Assembly (NCBI GenBank): GCA_035507915.1
Contig: DATJNS010000123.1
Coordinates: 1 to 11,159, forward strand
Length of the DNA stretch: 11,159 bases
Reading direction: 5' to 3'
DNA from: JACQAI01 sp035507915
GTDB taxonomy: Bacteria; Pseudomonadota; Alphaproteobacteria; Elsterales; Elsteraceae
In this document: in pieces, positions 5,396 to 11,159 of the stretch
Layout: the number at the start of each line of letters is the position of its first letter
How positions within the stretch are numbered: position 1 is the stretch's first letter
The notes under the pieces: model-generated
Seen by the model: the letters and a program-made list of their open reading frames with translations, nothing else
What the model was told of the DNA's origin: nothing
Databases searched by the model: none
Position numbers and translations under genes: made by a program

Positions 5396-6968
5396 CGTAG
5401 CTATGGAACGGCGGCGGCGAGCTCACTGTCCACTCCAGCGTGGTCGCGCCGGCGCCCCACGGGTTGGCGCCGACCCGGCGGCCGGCCAGCAGGGTCTGCA
5501 GCACGATGAAGACGAACAGCAGGGTCGACGCATAGGAGATGTAGGCGCCGATCGAGGCGACGAAGTTCCAGGCCGCGAACGCCTCGGGATAGTCGGGAAT
5601 CCGCCGTGGCATGCCGGCCAGACCGAGGAAGTGCATCGGGACGAACGTCAGGTTGACGCCGATGAAGGTGGTCCAGAAATGGATCTTGCCGAGCGTCTCG
5701 TTGTACTGGCGGCCCGACATCTTGCCGATCCAGTAGTAGAACCCGGCGAACATCGCGAACACCGACCCGAGGCTCATCACATAGTGGAAATGCGCGATCA
5801 CGTAATAGGTGTTGTGGAGCGCGATATCGAGCCCGGCGTTGGCGAGCACCACGCCGGTGACGCCGCCGATCGTGAACAGGAAGATGAAGCCGAGCGCGAA
5901 CAGCATCGGCGTCTTGAATTCGATCGAGCCGCCCCACATGGTCGCGATCCAGGAGAAGATCTTGATGCCGGTCGGCACCGCGATCACCATCGTGGCGGCC
6001 GCGAAATAGGCGCGCGTGTCGACGTCGAGCCCGACCACGAACATGTGGTGCGCCCACACGATCGTGCCGATGAAACCGATCGCGACCATCGCGTAGGCCA
6101 TGCCGAGATAGCCGAAGATCGGTTTCTTCGAGAAGGTCGACACGACCTGGCTGATGATGCCGAACGCCGGCAGGATCAGGACGTAGACCTCGGGATGACC
6201 GAAGAACCAGAACAGATGCAGGAAGAGGATCGGATCGCCGCCCTGGGACGGATCGAAGAACGCGGTGCCGAAGTTGCGGTCGGTCAGCAGCATCGTGATC
6301 GCGCCGGCGAGCACCGGCAGCGCGACCACCAGCAGGACCGTGGTCACCAGGACGCTCCACACGAACAGCGGCATCTTGTGCATCGTCATGCCGGGCGCGC
6401 GCATGTTGAGGATGGTGGTGATGAAATTGATCGACCCCAGGATCGACGATGCGCCGGCGAGATGCAGCGCGAAGATCATCATGTCGACCGACGGGCCGGG
6501 ATGCGCGGTGCCGCTCGACAGAGGCGGGTAGAGCGACCAGCCGACGCCGCCGCCGGGCGGGATCAGGGTCGAGCCGACGAGCAGCAGGAAGGCCGGAACG
6601 AGCAGCCAGAAGCTGATGTTGTTGAGACGGGGAAACGCCATGTCGGGCGACCCGATCATCAGCGGCACGAACCAGTTGCCGAAGCCGCCGATCAATGCCG
6701 GCATGACGACGAAGAAGATCATGATCAGCCCGTGGGCCGTGATCAGCGTGTTGTAGACTTCGTGGTCCTGGAAGAACTGGAGGCCCGGCTCCTGCAGCTC
6801 CATGCGCATCGCGACCGAGATGGCGCCGCCGATCAGCCCGGCGACGATCGAGAAGCACAAATAGAGGGTGCCGATGTCCTTGTGGTTGGTCGACATCAGC
6901 CAGCGCCGCCAGCCGGCACGGAGGGTCTGGCCGTTATACGTGCCGATGGCGTGTGACGAATCGGGCAT
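5373..6968 (-). CDS. ctaD: Cytochrome c oxidase subunit I (aa3-type)
   Basis: CtaD is the catalytic membrane subunit that reduces oxygen to water and pumps protons. The 531-residue product is full length. Visible ligands and channel residues are His79 (haem a, ITAHGLIM), His258 and Tyr262 (GHPEVY, CuB and the cross-linked Tyr), His307 and His308 (WAHHMF, CuB), His393 (haem a3) and His395 (haem a, AHFHYVMS), Asp109 (D channel, SPDMAFPRLNN), Glu260 (GHPEVY) and Lys336 (K channel, TGIKIFSW). This is the pattern of an A1-type haem-copper oxidase. The start is the ATG at 6968, with CAGGAG 11 bases upstream; a much longer open frame exists but overlaps the divergent gene. Neither ctaC, ctaE, ctaB nor ctaG is adjacent, although such genes usually cluster with ctaD. 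DUF488 overlaps its 3' end. Confidence 0.97.
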   Translation of the reverse strand: MPDSSHAIGTYNGQTLRAGWRRWLMSTNHKDIGTLYLCFSIVAGLIGGAISVAMRMELQEPGLQFFQDHEVYNTLITAHGLIMIFFVVMPALIGGFGNWFVPLMIGSPDMAFPRLNNISFWLLVPAFLLLVGSTLIPPGGGVGWSLYPPLSSGTAHPGPSVDMMIFALHLAGASSILGSINFITTILNMRAPGMTMHKMPLFVWSVLVTTVLLVVALPVLAGAITMLLTDRNFGTAFFDPSQGGDPILFLHLFWFFGHPEVYVLILPAFGIISQVVSTFSKKPIFGYLGMAYAMVAIGFIGTIVWAHHMFVVGLDVDTRAYFAAATMVIAVPTGIKIFSWIATMWGGSIEFKTPMLFALGFIFLFTIGGVTGVVLANAGLDIALHNTYYVIAHFHYVMSLGSVFAMFAGFYYWIGKMSGRQYNETLGKIHFWTTFIGVNLTFVPMHFLGLAGMPRRIPDYPEAFAAWNFVASIGAYISYASTLLFVFIVLQTLLAGRRVGANPWGAGATTLEWTVSSPPPFHSYDEVPHVA

Positions 6969-7058
6969 GGCAGCAACAACTCCTGACCGGATTGCGCGCG
7001 AGTTCCCTTTCACGCAACGGCAGACCGGCCGGACGGTTTCGCCGGCGGCGGCGCCGTG

Positions 7059-7904
7059 ATGCCGCAGGCCCGGCTGCCCTATTGCGCCGAGCAGGTCCGG
7101 CGCTACGACCACGCCCGGTTCCTGACCGCGCTGTTCGCGCCGGAGGCGCGGCGCGACGACCTGTTCGCGCTCTATGCGTTCAATCTCGAGATCGCCAAGG
7201 TGCGCGAGACCGTGCGCGAGCCGATGCTCGGCCGCATCCGCCTGCAGTGGTGGCGCGAGACGATCGAGGGGTTCGAGCACGGCGAGGTGCGCGCCCACGC
7301 CGTCGCGACGCCGCTGGCGGAGACGATCCAGCGCCGCCGGCTGGCGGCGGCGCGTTTCGCGACGTTGATCACGGGCCGCGAGCAGGACGTCGAGCCCGAT
7401 CCGCCGGCCGATCTGGCCGCGCTTGAGGACTACGCGGCGCAGACCTCGGCGACCCTGGTCGAGCTCGCGCTCGACGTGCTCGACGGCGGCCATCCGTCCG
7501 CGCGCGCCGCGGCGCGTCATGTCGGGATCGCGCACGGTCTGGCCGGGCTGCTGCTCGCCGTGCCGTTCCGCGCCGCGCACGGCCGGGTCGATCTGCCGCA
7601 GGACTTGCTCGACGAGGCGGGCCTGCATTCGGGTGCGGTCAAGGAGGCGCGCGGCGACCCGCGGCTAGTCAAGATCGTGCGCGTGCTGGCGTTGCGCGCC
7701 GCCGATCATCTCGACAAGGCGCGCACGCATCGCCGCCAGGTGCCGCGCGAGGCGCTGCCGGCGCTGCTGCCGGCGCTGCTCGCCGAGCGCGCGCTGAAGC
7801 GGCTTGCCGCGGCGGGCCACGATCCGTTCGACGCGGCGCTGGGTCGGCCCGACGGCGGTTTGTCGCTGCGCCTGGCCTGGGCCGCCTGGCGCGGCCGCTA
7901 TTGA
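7059..7904 (+). CDS. Squalene/phytoene synthase homologue lacking catalytic Asp motifs (NDUFAF6-like)
   Basis: This 281-residue protein has the squalene/phytoene synthase fold: YCAEQVRRYDHARFLTALFA, an AFNLEIAKVRE segment, LQWWRE, and GRVDLPQDLLDEAGL near residue 180. The two Asp-rich motifs that bind magnesium-diphosphate are absent: the first site reads AFNLEIAKVRE rather than a DxxxD pattern, and the second reads GLLLAVPFRAAHG where synthases have a D-rich LRDVxED. It is therefore unlikely to make terpenes. The pattern resembles NDUFAF6, a mitochondrial complex I assembly factor, and the Mth938/NDUFAF3-like gene lies nearby, so a complex I assembly role is a reasonable inference. The start is ATG 7059 or GTG 7056; neither has a clear ribosome binding site. 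It is divergent from ctaD across roughly 90 bases. Confidence 0.85.
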   Translation: MPQARLPYCAEQVRRYDHARFLTALFAPEARRDDLFALYAFNLEIAKVRETVREPMLGRIRLQWWRETIEGFEHGEVRAHAVATPLAETIQRRRLAAARFATLITGREQDVEPDPPADLAALEDYAAQTSATLVELALDVLDGGHPSARAAARHVGIAHGLAGLLLAVPFRAAHGRVDLPQDLLDEAGLHSGAVKEARGDPRLVKIVRVLALRAADHLDKARTHRRQVPREALPALLPALLAERALKRLAAAGHDPFDAALGRPDGGLSLRLAWAAWRGRY

Positions 7905-7915
7905 GGCGCCCGAAC

Positions 7916-7929
7916 ATGATCTAGGTCAA
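7916..7929 (+). promoter_or_regulatory. Candidate FNR/FixK-type operator
   Basis: ATGATCTAGGTCAA matches the TTGAT-N4-ATCAA dyad of the Crp/Fnr superfamily at 8 of 10 fixed positions, with the CTAG core seen in many natural sites. Its centre lies 70 bases before the ATG of the binding-protein gene. A poor -10 (near 7952-7957) would give class II spacing. The regulator is not in the window. Confidence 0.4.
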
Positions 7930-7992
7930 AGCGGCGAGGCGAAATTCCGGCATCCTGAAACGATTGTCAGGCTAGTCGGTCGGAGCACGCCC

Positions 7993-9171
7993 ATGTTGGA
8001 CCGTTTGACGCGCGGCCTGGCCGCCATCTCATTGGCCCTCGGACTGGTTGCCACGACAGGGGACGCGCGGGCCGCGGGGCCGATCCGGATCGGCGCCTTC
8101 CTCGCGATGACGGGTTCGTCGTCGTTCCTCGGCGATCCCGAGGCGAAGACGCTGCGGCTTTACGTCGACCGCATCAACGCGGCGGGCGGCCTCAACGGCA
8201 GCAACCTCGAGTTGGTCGTGTATGACACCACCGGCAGCGTCGATCAGGCGATCGACCAGGCCCTGCGGTTGATCGACAAGGACAAGGTCGACCTGCTGAT
8301 CGGCGGCAGCACCACCCAGGAAACCGCACCCGTGCTGGACCTCGTCGAGGCCCGGCAGATCCCGCTGATCTCGCTTGCCGCCGGCTTCGCCCTGATGGAC
8401 ACCGTGCGCAAGTGGGTCTTCGCGGTGCCGCACTCCGACCGCATGGCGGTGCGTCACGTCTTCGAGGATCTGCAGCGCCGCAATCTCCATGGCATCGGGA
8501 TCATCGGCGGCTACGGTTACTATGACTCGGCGTGCCGCGGATCCGCGCGCAGCCTCGCGCCGGAGTACCACGTGAGCATCCTGGCCGATCAGTCGTTCGG
8601 CCGCTTCGGCACGCCGACGGATACCGTCCCATACCTCAAGGCCATCAAGGCGACCGAGGGCGTGCAGGCGATCCTCGATTGCGGCTTCGGGGAGTCGATG
8701 GTCGCCGTGGCGCACGATTACCGTGCGCTCGGCATGACCGGGTTGCCGCTCTATTTCACCCAGGGCATCGCTTCGGCGCGGTTCATCGAGGCGGCGCAAG
8801 GCGCGGCCGAGGGCATCCGCCTGCCGGTGTCGGCCGTCCTGGTGGCCGATCAATTGCCGGCCGACAATCCCCAGGTGCCGGTCGCCATGGCCTATCGTGC
8901 CGCCTATTCCGAGGCCTACAAGGAGCCGGTCTCGGCCTTCGGCGGCCATGCCTACGATGCCCTGATGCTGGCGGCCGACGCGATCAAGCGGTCGCCCGCG
9001 GCGCCGACGCCGGCGCAGCTGCGCGACGCGCTCGAGCAGACCAAGGGCCTGGTCGGCGCCGGCGGCGTGTTCACCATGTCGCCGACCGATCACCGCGGCG
9101 TCACCAAGAAGACGCTCTACATGGCCGAGGTGCGCGACGGCAAATGGAAGCTGCTCGCCGGCGCGCGCTGA
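7993..9171 (+). CDS. ABC transporter periplasmic substrate-binding protein (Leu/Ile/Val-type fold)
   Basis: This is a 392-residue periplasmic binding protein of the branched-chain amino acid (PBP type 1) class. A Sec signal peptide ends at about residue 27 (TTGDARA, then AGP). The mature chain begins IRIGAFLAMTGSSSFLGDPEAKTLRLYVDRINAAGGLNG, the typical first strand and helix. It continues with LVVYDTTGSVDQAIDQALRLIDKDKVDLLIGGSTTQ, and near the end has GGHAYDALMLAADAIKRS. The ligand is not predictable from these motifs; amides, amino acids and small organics are all known in the family. GGAG at 7982-7985 precedes the ATG. No permease or ATPase gene follows, so it is an orphan component here. 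Two Cys (CRGS, DCGFGE) could form a disulphide. A possible FNR-type site lies upstream. Confidence 0.88.
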   Translation: MLDRLTRGLAAISLALGLVATTGDARAAGPIRIGAFLAMTGSSSFLGDPEAKTLRLYVDRINAAGGLNGSNLELVVYDTTGSVDQAIDQALRLIDKDKVDLLIGGSTTQETAPVLDLVEARQIPLISLAAGFALMDTVRKWVFAVPHSDRMAVRHVFEDLQRRNLHGIGIIGGYGYYDSACRGSARSLAPEYHVSILADQSFGRFGTPTDTVPYLKAIKATEGVQAILDCGFGESMVAVAHDYRALGMTGLPLYFTQGIASARFIEAAQGAAEGIRLPVSAVLVADQLPADNPQVPVAMAYRAAYSEAYKEPVSAFGGHAYDALMLAADAIKRSPAAPTPAQLRDALEQTKGLVGAGGVFTMSPTDHRGVTKKTLYMAEVRDGKWKLLAGAR

Positions 9172-9174
9172 GAC

Positions 9175-9204
9175 TTGACTTACGCGCCCGCGCGCCCATT
9201 TATG
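9175..9204 (+). promoter_or_regulatory. Possible promoter of the csp gene
   Basis: TTGACT at 9175-9180 is a near-consensus -35, starting 4 bases past the binding-protein stop. About 17-18 bases on lies an AT-rich stretch, ATTTATG (9198-9204), usable as a weak -10. The leader would be about 125 bases, long as for many cold-shock mRNAs. Confidence 0.45.
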
Positions 9205-9283
9205 CGGCGTCAGCTCGTTTTGGGGTGACCACGTCCATCTCTCCCCGAGAGCCGACCCGGTCCCATCCATCCCGAAGTTTGAT

Positions 9284-9306
9284 CCGCTGCGCCGGTGGCG
9301 CGGCGG
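9284..9306 (+). promoter_or_regulatory. Strong hairpin in the csp 5' leader
   Basis: CCGCTGCGCC at 9284-9293 pairs with GGCGCGGCGG at 9297-9306 around a 3-base loop, giving a 10-bp stem with one G-U wobble. It is followed by GTGTTTTCC and, 17 bases after the stem, by the csp ribosome binding site GGAGGG. It could be an attenuator, a temperature-sensitive leader element or the 3' terminator of the binding-protein gene. Confidence 0.5.
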
Positions 9307-9334
9307 GTGTTTTCCATGTTGTGGAGGGACTTTG

Positions 9335-9538
9335 ATGTCCAGCGGTACAGTCAAGTGGTTCAACGCCCAGAAGGGCTTCGGCTTCATCCAGCCCGACGAT
9401 GGCTCGAAGGACGTCTTCGTGCACATCTCGGCGGTCGAGCGTTCCGGCATCGGCAATCTGCGCGAGGGCCAGAAGGTCAGCTTCGATCTGCAGCAGGAGC
9501 GGGGCAAGACCTCGGCCTGCAATCTGAAGGCGGCCTGA
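9335..9538 (+). CDS. Cold-shock domain protein, CspA family
   Basis: This 67-residue single cold-shock domain protein binds single-stranded RNA or DNA and melts mRNA structure. It shows the RNP1 motif KGFGFI (residues 14-19), RNP2 VFVHIS (28-33), the start SGTVKWFNAQ and the C-terminal strand REGQKVSFDLQQERGKTSACNLKAA. GGAGGG at 9323-9328 is an ideal ribosome binding site for the ATG at 9335; the TTG one codon earlier is not needed. A long structured leader lies upstream and a textbook terminator follows 22 bases after the stop codon. It is a single-gene transcription unit. The exact Csp paralogue cannot be named, and whether it is cold-induced is not shown by the sequence. Confidence 0.96.
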   Translation: MSSGTVKWFNAQKGFGFIQPDDGSKDVFVHISAVERSGIGNLREGQKVSFDLQQERGKTSACNLKAA

Positions 9539-9559
9539 CGAACCCGACTTGACGACCAG

Positions 9560-9589
9560 AGGGGCAGCTTCGGCTGCCCCTTTTCGTTT
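9560..9589 (+). terminator. Intrinsic terminator after the csp gene
   Basis: GGGGCAGC and GCTGCCCC form an 8-bp stem (9561-9568, 9573-9580) capped by a TTCG tetraloop and followed by TTTTCGTTT. An extra A-T pair extends the stem. This is a textbook plus-strand terminator for the csp transcript, placed just before the convergent hydrolase gene. Confidence 0.93.
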
Positions 9590-9601
9590 GGGGGCCGGCG
9601 C

Positions 9602-10486
9602 CTACAGGAACTCTTCGAGCAGATCCACGAAGGCGTCGAGTCGGTCGTGGTGCACCCAGTGGCCGGCGCGCTCGAAGAGCTCGACGCGGGCGCTCTTGAA
9701 GTGGCGGGCGCGGCCGTCCTCGAGCGGATTGGAGGCCCAGCTCTCCTTGCCGTAGACCAGCAGGGTGGGGCAGGTGATCGCCGCCCACAGCGCCTCGATC
9801 TCGCTCTGCGGCAGGTCGTAGGGCGGGCGCGCGCGCACCCGGTTGTCGAACTTCCAGGAGTAGGTGCCGTCCTCGTTCTGGTTGACGCCGTGCTGGGTGA
9901 GGTGGCGCGCCTGCTCGGGCGACAGGTGCTTGTTCTCCTCCTGCATGCGCTTGAAGGCGTCCTCGATCGACGGGTAGCGCCGCGTGATGCGGCCGGCGAG
10001 CCCGCGCTGCTCCTCGATCCAGCCGCGCAGCCGCTGGGCCGGCGGCGTGCGGTCGCGCTCGGCGAGGATCTTGGGCGCCGGGCCGAGCCCCTCGATGGCG
10101 ACCAGCTTGCGCACGGTTTCCGGGAACGTGCCGGTGTAGCGCAGCGCGATGTTGCCGCCCAGCGAGTGCGCCACCAGGGTGACGGGCGCCAGCTCCTGCT
10201 GATGGATCAGCTGCGCCAGGTCGTAGACGTAGTTCACCATCGTGTAGTCGCCGTCGAGCGTCCATTGGCTGTCGCCGTGGCCGCGCAGGTCGGGCGCGAT
10301 GATGTGCCATTTGTGGCGCAGCCGCGCGGCGACCCAGTCCCAGTTGCGGCAGTGGTCGCGGCCGCCATGCACCAGCAGGAGCGGCGGCGCGCTCGGATTG
10401 CCCCAGTCGACATAGTGCAGGCGCAGGCGCTGCGAGAAATAGATCCGCGAGGTCGGGCCGACCGTCTCGTTGGCGCTGGTCGTCAT
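9602..10486 (-). CDS. Alpha/beta hydrolase fold protein
   Basis: This 294-residue protein of the alpha/beta hydrolase superfamily has the oxyanion-region motif LLLVHGGRDHCRNWD (36-50), the APDLRGHGDS strand-turn (64-73), the nucleophile elbow VAHSLGG (105-111, Ser108) and the late His276 in RAGHWVHHD. Glu248 (LLVYGKES) is the likely acid, in place of the commoner Asp. A lid region of about residues 140-225, rich in charged residues, follows the core. The substrate is unknown; epoxide hydrolase, esterase and lactonase-like relatives share these motifs. There is no signal peptide, so it is probably cytoplasmic. The ATG at 10486 is chosen over the TTG at 10525 because it avoids overlap with trmFO; it begins 10 bases after the trmFO stop, so the two are probably co-transcribed. 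Confidence 0.9.
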   Translation of the reverse strand: MTTSANETVGPTSRIYFSQRLRLHYVDWGNPSAPPLLLVHGGRDHCRNWDWVAARLRHKWHIIAPDLRGHGDSQWTLDGDYTMVNYVYDLAQLIHQQELAPVTLVAHSLGGNIALRYTGTFPETVRKLVAIEGLGPAPKILAERDRTPPAQRLRGWIEEQRGLAGRITRRYPSIEDAFKRMQEENKHLSPEQARHLTQHGVNQNEDGTYSWKFDNRVRARPPYDLPQSEIEALWAAITCPTLLVYGKESWASNPLEDGRARHFKSARVELFERAGHWVHHDRLDAFVDLLEEFL

Positions 10487-10496
10487 GGCGCTGCCA

Positions 10497-11159
10497 TCAT
10501 TCGGCAGCCGCGACAGTGGGCGCAAGCCAGTTGTCGAGATCGGCCAGCGCGCGGCGGGTCAGCGCGTGCTTGCGGTCGCGCCCGCGCACGGGGGCCGCGA
10601 GCGGCGGGAACAGGCCGAAATTCACGTTCATGGGCTGGAACGTCGCCGCGTCGGCGCCGCCGGTGATGTGGCCGAGCAGCGCACCGAGCGCGGTGGTCGG
10701 AGGCGGCGGCGGGCAGGCGCCGCCGTGTCGCTCGCCGGCCGCGAAGCGACCCGCCAAAAGTCCGATCGCGGCGCTCTCGACATAGCCCTCGACGCCGGTG
10801 ATCTGGCCGGCGAAGCGCAGCCGCGGCTCGCGCTTCAGGCGCAGCGCCGCGTCGAGCAGCCGGGGCGAGTTGATGAACGTGTTGCGGTGCAGCCCGCCCA
10901 GCCGCGCGAACTCGGCGCGCGCGAGCGCCGGGATCATGCGGAAGACGCGCGTCTGCTCGGCGTGCTTCAGCTTGGTCTGGAAGCCGACGAGGTTGTAGAG
11001 CGTGCCGAGCGCGTTGTCCTGGCGCAGCTGGACGACCGCGTAGGGCCGCCGGCCGGTGCGCGGATCGGTCAGGCCGACCGGCTTCATCGGGCCGTAGCGC
11101 AAGGTGTCGCGGCCGCGCGCCGCCATCACCTCGATCGGCAGGCAGCCCTCGAAATAGGG
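10497..11159 (-). CDS. trmFO: TrmFO, folate-dependent tRNA (uracil-54) methyltransferase, 5' partial
   Basis: TrmFO uses FAD and methylenetetrahydrofolate to make ribothymidine at tRNA position 54. The window holds the C-terminal 220 residues, open to the right-hand edge. The first visible residues, PYFEGCLPIEVMAARGRD, include the conserved Cys (EGCLPIE) corresponding to B. subtilis Cys226. Then come TLRYGPMKPVGL, VVQLRQDNALGTLYNLVGFQTKLKHAEQ, HRNTFINSP and FAGQITGVEGYVESAAIGLLAGR, the characteristic TrmFO C-terminal blocks. The near-terminal MNVNFGLFPPL is also typical. The full protein should be about 450 residues, so about half is outside. An apparent start at 11129 (MMAARGRD) is internal. 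It is followed closely by the hydrolase gene on the same strand. Confidence 0.96.
   Translation of the reverse strand, partial: PYFEGCLPIEVMAARGRDTLRYGPMKPVGLTDPRTGRRPYAVVQLRQDNALGTLYNLVGFQTKLKHAEQTRVFRMIPALARAEFARLGGLHRNTFINSPRLLDAALRLKREPRLRFAGQITGVEGYVESAAIGLLAGRFAAGERHGGACPPPPPTTALGALLGHITGGADAATFQPMNVNFGLFPPLAAPVRGRDRKHALTRRALADLDNWLAPTVAAAE

Noticed and set aside
5343..6956. Plus-strand open frame of 537 codons, rich in Asp, Arg, His and Glu
   Set aside because: It lies opposite ctaD; its composition is the mirror of a hydrophobic membrane protein in GC-rich DNA and it has no family motif.
6969..7628. Upstream extension of the ctaD frame
   Set aside because: It is antisense to the squalene/phytoene synthase-like gene; CtaD proteins begin near the ATG at 6968.
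8029..9522. Minus-strand open frame of 497 codons
   Set aside because: It is antisense to the binding-protein and csp genes, both of which have clear family motifs and ribosome binding sites.
9647..10666. Plus-strand open frame of 339 codons
   Set aside because: It is antisense to the alpha/beta hydrolase gene and the end of trmFO, which are supported by motifs.

Overview
The window is very GC-rich chromosomal DNA that reads as an alphaproteobacterium, probably Rhodospirillales- or Hyphomicrobiales-like. The basis is recognition of protein families (degenerate NlpD/DipM-type LytM protein, DUF815 ATPase, YajC, Mth938-like protein, NDUFAF6-like squalene/phytoene synthase homologue, aa3-type CtaD, TrmFO); no marker gene is present to fix the genus. 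The window is densely coded. No gap reaches 300 bases; the largest are 2119-2298, 9172-9334 and 3722-3870. No tRNA, rRNA, CRISPR array, insertion sequence or integrase was seen.

Layout: (1) 1-873 (+) is the 3' part of an Ala/Pro-rich LytM/M23 protein. It converges on a minus-strand pair: a DUF815 AAA+ ATPase (2118-1249) followed by a tiny lipoprotein (1180-989). (2) Divergent from the ATPase, a good sigma-70-like promoter drives yajC (2299-2688) and a Mth938/NDUFAF3-like gene (2734-3108). secD and secF, which usually follow yajC, are not between them. (3) 3122-6968 is an all-minus block. In transcription order it holds ctaD (cytochrome c oxidase subunit I), DUF488, an unknown small gene, a stand-alone PuuD-type membrane protein, and an iron-type superoxide dismutase. 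The first three genes overlap end to start. (4) Divergent from ctaD is a squalene/phytoene synthase homologue without its catalytic aspartates (7059-7904, NDUFAF6-like), then an orphan ABC-type periplasmic binding protein (7993-9171) with an FNR/FixK-like box upstream. (5) A cold-shock protein gene (9335-9538) has its own promoter-like -35, a structured leader and a classic terminator. It converges on an alpha/beta hydrolase (10486-9602) lying just downstream of trmFO, whose 5' part is cut by the window edge.

How the genes may work together (inference): much of the window concerns the cell envelope and respiration. YajC belongs to the Sec/YidC export machinery, the LytM protein to septal or envelope peptidoglycan control, CtaD to the terminal oxidase, and the two NDUFAF-like proteins plausibly to complex I assembly. 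SOD removes superoxide made by respiration. No obvious defence, mobile or biosynthetic system is present. The most unusual points are the yajC-to-Mth938 junction without secDF, the respiratory minus-strand block lying between the two NDUFAF-like genes, the orphan ctaD coupled to DUF488, and the structured leaders of the SOD and csp genes.
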